The notes below the pieces were generated by a model. It saw nothing but the letters and a program-made list of their open reading frames with translations. It had not been told where the DNA came from and did no database searches. A program made the translations under genes and the position numbers. This document shows positions 1 to 5,419 of a DNA stretch of 5,419 nucleotides, one piece after another (position 1 is the first letter of the stretch; each line of letters begins with the position of its first letter). This stretch comes from an uncultured Flavobacteriales bacterium (GTDB lineage: Bacteria > Bacteroidota > Bacteroidia > Flavobacteriales_D > Sanyastnellaceae), in assembly GCA_913057815.1 (NCBI GenBank), contig CAJXOV010000193.1, forward strand, positions 1 to 5,419, written 5' to 3'.

Positions 1-45
1 GATGTAGAGAGGTCTCGTGGGCTCGGAGATGTGTATAAGAGACAG
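1..45 (+). other. Nextera i7-side sequencing adapter (artefact)
   Basis: This is not genomic DNA. Bases 27-45 (AGATGTGTATAAGAGACAG) are exactly the 19-bp Tn5 mosaic end. They are preceded at 12-26 by GTCTCGTGGGCTCGG, the standard Nextera Read 2 adapter. Bases 4-11 (GTAGAGAG) match the primer-strand form of Illumina index N707, and bases 1-3 (GAT) match the end of the P7 primer. The orientation fits read-through from a short insert that was assembled without trimming. Translating across it gives the familiar false N-terminus MYKRQ. Genomic sequence starts at about base 46. Confidence 0.99.
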
Positions 46-315
46 GTCGTAACTACTGGAGTTTCTAAAGAAGAAAATAAAATATCAATGATAGAGGATT
101 ATTCAAATATTCCTATTTTCAAAAGACTTCGGAAAGAAACCATACTGGAAAAGATTGATGAACATAGTACACGAATAATAATTTCATTTTTCTACACTAA
201 AAAGACTCATATATTAGCTAGAATTTTCGGTCAAAAACCCCCATTGTTCATTCTAAGCAGAATGGCCGAAAAGGAATTAAAAACTTTGAAGTCCTATTAT
301 AATTCAGTCGTATGA
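46..315 (+). CDS. Hypothetical protein, 5' end uncertain or truncated
   Basis: An open frame enters from the contig edge and stops at TGA 313-315. The apparent GTG start at 31 lies inside the adapter and is not real. The frame is either the C-terminal part of a longer gene cut at base 46, or a complete 75-residue protein from ATG 88. The region before ATG 88 is A-rich, as in many Bacteroidota leaders, but has no clear Shine-Dalgarno site at normal spacing. The product is basic and mixed in character, with a charged N-terminal part (KRLRKETILEKIDE), a short beta-like hydrophobic stretch (RIIISFFY) and a lysine-rich C-terminal helix. There is no obvious signal peptide, membrane helix or catalytic motif, and I do not recognise a family. 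Its stop overlaps the next start in an ATGA arrangement, which suggests translational coupling with the outer-membrane protein gene. Confidence 0.6.
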   Translation, partial: VVTTGVSKEENKISMIEDYSNIPIFKRLRKETILEKIDEHSTRIIISFFYTKKTHILARIFGQKPPLFILSRMAEKELKTLKSYYNSVV

Positions 316-1343
316 GATACATAATTATTATTGGAATTTTACTGTCGGCAAATAATTTGGTTTGTCAAACTATGCATAATGATTCCATGTATATGAATGG
401 TATATGTGATGAATCTGGATATTGTATTCCATCCTTAGAGGGATTGCCTCGGCCTAAAGGACTAGAACTTAATTATACTCGAGTTTTAGGATATGATTTG
501 ACTACAAAGTATAAAGATTCAGAAGAAGAATTCGACAATTCAGTAAATAACAATAGAAGATTAGGCCTTAAGCTAAAAGGACCTCTTATTCTTAATAAAA
601 AGCTCTCGGTTACTTTAGGATTGGAGTATGAAATGGAAGAGTTTAGCTTTGATAACTCGCAAAGTTTAGATAACTCGTTTCAAAATTATCTAGATGACAG
701 AGATTTACAAATGATTGGTGCCAAGTTATATGTCATCAAGCCACTAAAAGGAGATAAGTATTTTGTATCTAGATTGAGCTATAGACTCAGCAGTGACTTT
801 ATCGATGATTCTTATAGAGAGCAATCTAGGGCATCTGCTACAATGCTCTATGGGAAAAAGGCATCAAGGACACTAACTTGGGGTTTAGGATTGAGTTATA
901 GTTATGCGTTTGGTAGGCAGGCTGTCTATCCAATAGTAGCATACAGCAGAATTTTAAACGATAAATGGAGCATGGATATACTCTTACCGGTATCAGCAAA
1001 GTTCAGGTATATGTTTAACCAAAAGAATATACTAATGCTTTCTCCTAAAATTACTGGTGACAAATATTATGTTACCATAAATGAACATTCTCCTGAACGT
1101 TTATACTTTGAGAAGGCAAGTTTAAATCTGTCTCTTACTTATGAGCGGGAGATACACGATTTTTTTTGGGTAACATGCGGTGTAGGGGCTAGAACAAATA
1201 TTAATTTCAGACTTTCTGAAAAAAATGCATTTCTAGAACGAACAACTCCTTTAATTACGAATCAACTGAAAGATGCACTCTATATTCAAGCAGGAATCTT
1301 TTTAGTGCCACCGAGGAAATGGCTAGAAAAGAAAAGCAAGTAA
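312..1343 (+). CDS. Exported outer-membrane beta-barrel protein, DUF6268-like
   Basis: The 343-residue product begins with a short positive start and a hydrophobic core (residues 4-13, IIIIGILLSA), followed by NNLVCQ-T, a plausible Sec signal peptide cut near residue 19. The mature part has many alternating hydrophobic/polar strands rich in aromatic residues and Gly (for example LGLKLKGPL, SVTLGLEYEM, TWGLGLSYSYAFG, ASLNLSLTYERE, YIQAGIFLVPP), the pattern of a transmembrane beta-barrel. From overall style and length I place it with the DUF6268 outer-membrane proteins of Bacteroidota; this is recognition from memory, not a search. Function is unknown; a channel or structural role in the outer membrane is inference. 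C32 and C38 sit near the mature N-terminus and could form a disulfide. The ATG at 312 overlaps the preceding stop, and 30 nt separate this gene from the next, so it probably belongs to the same operon. A T8 run at 1160-1167 is read through in frame. Confidence 0.8.
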   Translation: MRYIIIIGILLSANNLVCQTMHNDSMYMNGICDESGYCIPSLEGLPRPKGLELNYTRVLGYDLTTKYKDSEEEFDNSVNNNRRLGLKLKGPLILNKKLSVTLGLEYEMEEFSFDNSQSLDNSFQNYLDDRDLQMIGAKLYVIKPLKGDKYFVSRLSYRLSSDFIDDSYREQSRASATMLYGKKASRTLTWGLGLSYSYAFGRQAVYPIVAYSRILNDKWSMDILLPVSAKFRYMFNQKNILMLSPKITGDKYYVTINEHSPERLYFEKASLNLSLTYEREIHDFFWVTCGVGARTNINFRLSEKNAFLERTTPLITNQLKDALYIQAGIFLVPPRKWLEKKSK

Positions 1344-1373
1344 TAAGTATATTGATAAGATTAAATCAAAGTT

Positions 1374-2552
1374 ATGATAGAAAAAATCAAACTGTTTATT
1401 GAAGAAACACTTACAGATGAGGCCTGTAGTAGCCTGAAATACCATAACCTGAGTCATACTATAGGTGTAGTAGATAAAGTCAAATCTATCGCTGAAGGTG
1501 AAGGAGTAACTGGTGAGGATAAAGAGTCTATTATAATAGCGGCTTGGTTTCATGATGTAGGTTATTTACAAGATCCTAAAGAACATGAAGAAGCCAGTTA
1601 TAAAATTGCTGCAGGTTTTTTAGACAAGCATAACTACAAGCCTGAATTAAAAAGTGTCATAAAATCTTTAATTCTAGTCACTAAAATGGGTGTTCAACCT
1701 ACTACTTTATTAGAGAAGATTATTAAGGATGCCGATTTAGGCCATATAGGTTCAGATGATTATTCTGCAAAATCTGAAGAATTAAGGGAAGAATGGAAAG
1801 TTTGTGATGGGAAAGAAATGTCAGACAGTGAGTGGTTTCAGATGAACTTTGACTTCCTGTCCAACCATAAGTTCTATACACCTACTGCCGAAGAATTATT
1901 TGGCGAACAAAAAGCAAAAAACCTAACTCAATTAAGAGCCCTTCTACAAATGGAAGAAACTACAAACACTCAAAAGAAGAAGAAAAAAAGCAAGAAAAGT
2001 AAAACTGTCAAGAGTAATTTGTCAGGTGCTGAAAAAGGGAGGGAAACGGCCTATAGAGTTTCATTAAGAAATCACATACAACTGAGTAAAATAGCTGACA
2101 ACAAGGCTAACATTATGCTCAGTGTAAACGCATTGATTCTATCTTTTCTACTCGGAAGCGATCCTCCAACTACCGAAGGCGGATTTCTTATGATATTTCC
2201 AACTCTAATATTAGTGCTTACCAGTGTTCTATCTATAATCTTTGCTACACTATCCACCCGGCCTAAAGTAACTCATGGTCATCTTAGTAAACAAGAAATC
2301 TTGGACAAAAAAGGGAACTTACTCTTCTTCGGAAACTTCCACGCTATGGATATAGAAACTTTCGAATGGGGAATGACAGAGCTAATGAAAGACCCTGATT
2401 ATCTCTATAACAGTATGAACAGGGATTTGTTCTATTTAGGAAAAGTCTTAAATCGAAAGTATAAATGGCTAAGTGCCACTTATGTCACATTTGCCATAGG
2501 AATGATTTTATCAACCTTAATGTTTTTAGTTGTCACTTATCGATACATGTAA
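1374..2552 (+). CDS. HD phosphohydrolase fused to Pycsar-effector-type (PycTM) membrane domain
   Basis: This 392-residue protein has two domains. Residues about 1-190 form an HD domain: YHNLSHT (23-29), HD at 60-61 in WFHDVGY, HEEAS (71-75) and DADLGHIG (119-126). The metal ligands H28, H60, D61 and D121 are all present, so it should be an active metal-dependent phosphohydrolase; the substrate is unknown, perhaps a nucleotide. A lysine-rich linker follows (201-213, KKKKKSKKSK). Residues about 220-392 resemble the Pycsar-effector membrane domain: the amphipathic RNHIQLSKIADNKANIML segment, hydrophobic stretches near 247-260 and 271-293, and a last one near 366-388. HD then faces the cytoplasm if the Lys-rich linker obeys the positive-inside rule. 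In Pycsar defence, cCMP or cUMP from a PycC cyclase triggers such effectors, but no cyclase is visible here. The start at 1374 puts the HD domain at full length; the upstream region is A-rich without a strong ribosome site. The stop lies 2 nt before ppk1, which suggests co-expression. The domain calls are solid; the biological role is open. Confidence 0.88.
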   Translation: MIEKIKLFIEETLTDEACSSLKYHNLSHTIGVVDKVKSIAEGEGVTGEDKESIIIAAWFHDVGYLQDPKEHEEASYKIAAGFLDKHNYKPELKSVIKSLILVTKMGVQPTTLLEKIIKDADLGHIGSDDYSAKSEELREEWKVCDGKEMSDSEWFQMNFDFLSNHKFYTPTAEELFGEQKAKNLTQLRALLQMEETTNTQKKKKKSKKSKTVKSNLSGAEKGRETAYRVSLRNHIQLSKIADNKANIMLSVNALILSFLLGSDPPTTEGGFLMIFPTLILVLTSVLSIIFATLSTRPKVTHGHLSKQEILDKKGNLLFFGNFHAMDIETFEWGMTELMKDPDYLYNSMNRDLFYLGKVLNRKYKWLSATYVTFAIGMILSTLMFLVVTYRYM

Positions 2553-2554
2553 AA

Positions 2555-4582
2555 ATGAATAAAAATAAATTTATTGATCGAGACTTAAGCTGGCTATCAT
2601 TTAATGAGCGAGTTCTTCAAGAGGCTGAAGATGGTAATAATCCCCTTCTAGAGCGTTTGAAGTTCCTAGCCATTTTCTCTTCAAACCTTGAAGAATTTTA
2701 TAAGGTAAGAGTAGCTAGACAGAGAAATTACGTGTCCATTAAATACAATAGTCCTAACAAGTTTGGAGCTACACCTGTTGATATTCTACATGAAGTTTAT
2801 AAGACAGTAGAAAAACAGCAAGCACGATTCGGAAAGCTGTATAATAAGACGATCACACGAGCATTGCATGAAGAAGGGATTGAATTAGGAGACATTCTAA
2901 AAAAGTCTCATGCTAAGTTCGCGTTGCAATACTTTGATTCTATTCGAGAAGAGGTTGTGGTTCAAAGAATAACGAAAAAGACAAATTTGTTCTTAAACAA
3001 TCAAACGGTCTATTTCTTTGTCATAACTAAAAAAAGAACGGCCTATAAATATCATCTTCTAGAAATCGATTACGCCCAATTTGGTCGATTCTTCCAGACA
3101 GAAATCGATAAGAACGATGTTATTTTTCAATTAGATGATATTTTGAGAGTAGGGTTAAAAGAGCGCTGTTTTCCAAATGAGTTTGAAGGTGCTTATGCCA
3201 TTAAAATATCTCGAGATGCTGAACTATATTTAGAAGATGAAGCACTTGATGCCGATATAAAGAATAAAATTCAGGCCTCATTATCTAAAAGAGAAACAGG
3301 TAAAGCTTCCAGGCTTCTGTTTGATGAGCTAATTCCATACAAGCATCTTAATGAAATTCTTAGAAAAGCGTCCTTAGATACTGATGCTCTTATTCCAGGA
3401 GGGCGCTATCATAATTTTTATGACTTTTTTGGGTTTCCTAAAATAGATAATCCTTCACTGTATTATGAAGAAATAGAACCACTTGCAGTAAAAGCCCTAT
3501 CTAGTAATAGCATAATAGATAAAGTGTTATCTGAAGATGTCTTTATGGTATTTCCTTTCCAGGATTATGGTAATGTAGTGAGGCTTTTAGGAGAAGCCGC
3601 TGTGCATCCTGAGGTCACCAAAATTCAAATTACTTTGTACCGAGTGGCCAAAGAGTCTAAGATTTGCCAACACCTAGAACAGGCCGTGAAAAACGGAAAA
3701 GAAGTTATAGTCTTCACAGAGTTAAAAGCCCGATTTGATGAAAGCTCTAATATCTACTGGAACGAAAGATTAAAAAAAGCAGGAGCTCAGGTTTATGAAG
3801 AAATTAATGACCTAAAAGTTCATGCTAAGGTCTTTAGAATTGAGTTTTCTGAAAAAAGTAAAATCCCTGCGGTGTCTCATTTAGGAACAGGTAATTTCAA
3901 TGAAAAAAGTGCTGAAATTTATGCGGATTTCTCACTTTTAACAGCGGATAAATCCATAAATAAAGAACTAAGTCATCTATTCTTGTTTTTAACGGGTAAC
4001 ACTCCTTCGCTAAAGACTAAGACATTATTAACTTCACCAAACGTGCTCAGGAAATCAGTAGAGCGTAAAATAGATCGTGAAATAGCCATAGCACAAAGTG
4101 GAAAAAAAGGATATATCCTAATCAAATTAAACAGTTTAGAAGATCCTAAATTGATCTTGAAACTTTATAAGGCTAGCAAGGCTGGAGTAAAAGTGGATTT
4201 AATCATAAGAGGAATTTGCTGTTTAGTTCCAGGAGTTAAGAAACAAAGTGAAAACATCAGGGTAATTAGCATTGTAGATCGGTATTTAGAGCATGCTAGA
4301 TGTTATTACTTTTTGAATAATGGCGATGATGAAATTTACTGTTCTTCTGCAGATTTTATGACAAGAAATTTAGACAGAAGAGTAGAAGTAGCATTTCCTG
4401 TTTCTAATGAGAATCACAAGCAGTTTCTTAAGGCATATTTATCAATGCAATTGAATGATAACGTGAAAGGAAGAATCTTAAACTCTAAACTTGAGAACAA
4501 TTATCGGCAATTGTCAAAGAACCAAGAATCGATAAGCAGTCAGGAAAGGACAAGAGAATTAATCGTAACACATGGTCTTTAA
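2555..4582 (+). CDS. ppk1: Polyphosphate kinase 1
   Basis: The enzyme reversibly transfers the gamma-phosphate of ATP onto growing inorganic polyphosphate. The product is 675 residues, close to the usual length of about 690. It opens with the typical PPK1 N-terminus (DRDLSWLSFNERVLQEA, then LKFLAIFSSNLEEFYKVRVA). The central part has RYHNFYDFFGFP and FPFQDYGNVVRLLGEAA. The catalytic region has R363 in TLYRVA, R393 in KARFDE, the autophosphorylated histidine H423 in LKVHAKVF, IRGICCLVPG, and H580 in YLEHARCYYF, followed by SADFMTRNLDRRVEVAFPV. Spacings R363-R393-H423-H580 (30, 30, 157) equal those of E. coli R375, R405, H435 and H592, so the enzyme should be intact and active. The frame is open further up to an ATG at 2465, but that extension overlaps the previous gene and has no PPK1 character; ATG 2555 gives the canonical N-terminus. 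It lies 2 nt after the HD/PycTM gene, so probably the same mRNA. The last 40 residues or so are polar and poorly conserved. Confidence 0.97.
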   Translation: MNKNKFIDRDLSWLSFNERVLQEAEDGNNPLLERLKFLAIFSSNLEEFYKVRVARQRNYVSIKYNSPNKFGATPVDILHEVYKTVEKQQARFGKLYNKTITRALHEEGIELGDILKKSHAKFALQYFDSIREEVVVQRITKKTNLFLNNQTVYFFVITKKRTAYKYHLLEIDYAQFGRFFQTEIDKNDVIFQLDDILRVGLKERCFPNEFEGAYAIKISRDAELYLEDEALDADIKNKIQASLSKRETGKASRLLFDELIPYKHLNEILRKASLDTDALIPGGRYHNFYDFFGFPKIDNPSLYYEEIEPLAVKALSSNSIIDKVLSEDVFMVFPFQDYGNVVRLLGEAAVHPEVTKIQITLYRVAKESKICQHLEQAVKNGKEVIVFTELKARFDESSNIYWNERLKKAGAQVYEEINDLKVHAKVFRIEFSEKSKIPAVSHLGTGNFNEKSAEIYADFSLLTADKSINKELSHLFLFLTGNTPSLKTKTLLTSPNVLRKSVERKIDREIAIAQSGKKGYILIKLNSLEDPKLILKLYKASKAGVKVDLIIRGICCLVPGVKKQSENIRVISIVDRYLEHARCYYFLNNGDDEIYCSSADFMTRNLDRRVEVAFPVSNENHKQFLKAYLSMQLNDNVKGRILNSKLENNYRQLSKNQESISSQERTRELIVTHGL

Positions 4583-4587
4583 AGATT

Positions 4588-4627
4588 AGCTTGATAAATG
4601 AATTTTCAACTCAATTTTATCATAGCT
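4588..4627 (+). terminator. Imperfect hairpin after ppk1, possible terminator
   Basis: AGCT (4588-4591) plus TGATAAA (4592-4598) can pair with TTTATCA (4616-4622) plus AGCT (4624-4627), leaving a single bulged T at 4623 and a 17-nt loop. It starts 5 nt after the ppk1 stop, a usual place for a transcript end. The stem is AT-rich and no T-run follows, so it is not a classic intrinsic terminator; it may instead stabilise the 3' end of the mRNA or be chance in AT-rich DNA. Confidence 0.35.
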
Positions 4628-4779
4628 GTCTTAGGATTTGGAAATTGAATCCACTTTCTTTTCTGTGATGAAATTCCCAAAAGTTGATAGTAAATTCAAA
4701 GCTCCTTAAACGAAAGAAACTTATGCATCAGAGTACAGTTTTCATCTAGTGTATAGTAATTAAAGAAGAAATAAAAAAC
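4628..4779 (+). other. Intergenic leader of the Rieske/glutamate-synthase-like gene
   Basis: This AT-rich stretch has no convincing gene, repeat or RNA structure. It should hold the promoter of the downstream gene, because the 197-nt gap from ppk1 and the hairpin argue for a separate unit. I looked for the Bacteroidota pattern (TTG, then TAnnTTTG) and found no good match; TAGGATTTG at 4632-4640 has the spacing wrong by one base. The last 20 bases before the ATG are very A-rich (AAAGAAGAAATAAAAAAC), with a weak purine-rich AAGAAG element at 4764-4769, about 10 nt upstream of the start. Confidence 0.4.
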
Positions 4780-5391
4780 ATGAAGAAAATATATTCTATC
4801 TCGGAATTAAAGGATAAAGAGCCAGCACATGCATTGGTAAATGATGTGGATTTGGTAATCGTTAAAGACGCAGAAGATATTTCTGTTTTATATGGTAGAT
4901 GCTTGCATAGAGGAGCACTCATGGCCGATGGTCATATAGAGGGAGATAATCTAATCTGTGGATTACATGGGTGGGATTACCGTTATGATACTGGAGTAAG
5001 TGAGTACAATAACAATGAAGTCCTTCATAAATTCACAACGCATATAGACGGTGACGATCTTTTAATAGATGAAGAGGAGATAAAAGCCTTTGCAACGCAA
5101 CATCCGCAACCTTTTAATAGAGATAGCTACCAAGGTGAATATGCAGATACACATGCTGAGGATACTGAACCTTACACGGGATATATCAAAGAACTGGCTG
5201 AAAATGGTCTGAAAAACATAGGCCATCATGGATTTACTTCGGCTATGGGAGTAGACAGAAATACGCTACCTAAATGGGAGCAAATTCAATTTCTTCCGGC
5301 ACAAATGGCTAAAAAGCCACTTCTGGATGAGCATGAAGTTTCTACCAAGGTAGTTATAGGGCCTAGAGCTAAAAAACCATTAGAACTAGAT
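4780..5391 (+). CDS. Rieske [2Fe-2S] domain plus glutamate-synthase-like FMN domain, 3' truncated
   Basis: Residues about 3-100 form a Rieske-type ferredoxin domain with a perfect cluster-binding pattern: C41-L-H43, sixteen residues, then C60-G-L-H63 followed by GWDYRYDTG. Residues about 130-204 match the entry to the FMN-binding domain of glutamate synthases (GltB/FMN-dependent family): PKWEQIQFLPAQMAKKPLLD and STKVVIGPRAKKPLELD. In relatives the next residues begin the FMN barrel, which is missing here. Family knowledge suggests an FMN oxidoreductase that receives electrons through the attached Rieske cluster; whether it makes glutamate is doubtful, since no glutaminase domain precedes it. 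Genomic DNA ends at codon 204 (GAT, 5389-5391). The following LSLIHI and TGA at 5410-5412 are adapter-encoded and give a false C-terminus. ATG 4780 fits the start of the Rieske fold and has an A-rich leader. Confidence 0.85.
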
Positions 5392-5419
5392 CTGTCTCTT
5401 ATACACATCTGACGCTGCC
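5392..5419 (+). other. Nextera i5-side sequencing adapter (artefact)
   Basis: Bases 5392-5410 (CTGTCTCTTATACACATCT) are the reverse complement of the 19-bp Tn5 mosaic end. GACGCTGCC at 5411-5419 continues into the reverse complement of the Nextera Read 1 adapter. This is untrimmed library sequence, not genomic DNA, and it supplies the apparent last six residues and stop codon of the truncated Rieske/glutamate-synthase-like gene. Confidence 0.99.

Noticed and set aside
27..45. Tn5 mosaic end that could be read as a transposon end or mobile element
   Set aside because: It is joined to Illumina adapter and index sequence, and the inverted copy at 5392-5410 also runs into adapter. This is library construction, not a natural insertion.
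354..371. Possible lipobox at NLVC (Cys 18) of the barrel protein
   Set aside because: Val at -1 and Asn at -3 do not fit the lipobox, where Gly, Ala or Ser is needed at -1; an ordinary signal peptide cut after Gln 19 fits better.
1323..1553. Minus-strand frame of 76 residues across the end of the barrel gene and the start of the HD gene
   Set aside because: It runs antisense to two well-supported genes, and its hydrophobic, Phe/Tyr-rich composition is what the complement of AT-rich coding DNA gives.
2072..2257. Minus-strand frame of 61 residues inside the PycTM domain
   Set aside because: It is antisense to a conserved domain, has no recognisable protein feature, and is best explained as a shadow.
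1374..2552. A complete Pycsar anti-phage system
   Set aside because: Only an effector-like domain is present. No gene in the window shows a class III nucleotide cyclase (PycC), so defence function cannot be claimed from this sequence.
2465..2554. N-terminal extension of PPK1 from ATG 2465, rich in Cys and His (MAKCHLCHICHRN), resembling a small zinc-binding motif
   Set aside because: It is the +1 shadow of the last membrane segment of the HD/PycTM gene. The conserved PPK1 N-terminus begins at ATG 2555, and the Cys/His pattern comes from overlap with codons of the other frame.
4598..4648. Micro-ORF of 16 codons (MNFQLNFIIAVLGFGN) after ppk1
   Set aside because: It lies across the hairpin, has no ribosome site and is short enough to be chance in AT-rich DNA.

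Overview
The window is a short assembled contig of about 5.35 kb of AT-rich bacterial DNA (46-5391), with Illumina Nextera (Tn5 tagmentation) adapter sequence left on both ends (1-45 and 5392-5419). The genes point to Bacteroidota, probably a Cytophagia/Flavobacteriia-type marine or environmental organism. The grounds are low G+C, A-rich leaders without clear Shine-Dalgarno sites, an outer-membrane barrel protein of a Bacteroidota-typical family, an HD-plus-Pycsar-effector fusion, and a Rieske/glutamate-synthase-like protein. I cannot name a genus.

Layout. 46-315 is the end of an unrecognised small or 5'-truncated gene, which overlaps the next gene by 4 nt (ATGA). 312-1343 encodes an exported beta-barrel protein that resembles the DUF6268 family. 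1374-2552 encodes an HD-domain phosphohydrolase fused through a lysine-rich linker to a multi-pass membrane domain of the Pycsar-effector (PycTM) type. 2555-4582 encodes polyphosphate kinase 1 (ppk1), with both active-site histidines present. The four genes are on the + strand with spacings of -4, +30 and +2 nt, so they look like one transcription unit. A 197-nt gap with an imperfect hairpin follows. At 4780 a second unit begins, encoding a Rieske [2Fe-2S] domain joined to the start of a glutamate-synthase-like FMN domain; it is cut off by the contig end.

How they may work together. PPK1 makes polyphosphate from ATP. The gene immediately before it joins a predicted nucleotide/phosphate-ester hydrolase to a membrane domain known from cyclic-nucleotide-triggered anti-phage (Pycsar) effectors. 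No Pycsar cyclase lies in the window. A membrane-anchored HD enzyme linked to polyphosphate or nucleotide stress metabolism is therefore at least as likely as a defence system. This pairing is the most interesting biology here. The most important practical point is that both contig ends, and the first and last apparent protein termini, are adapter artefacts.
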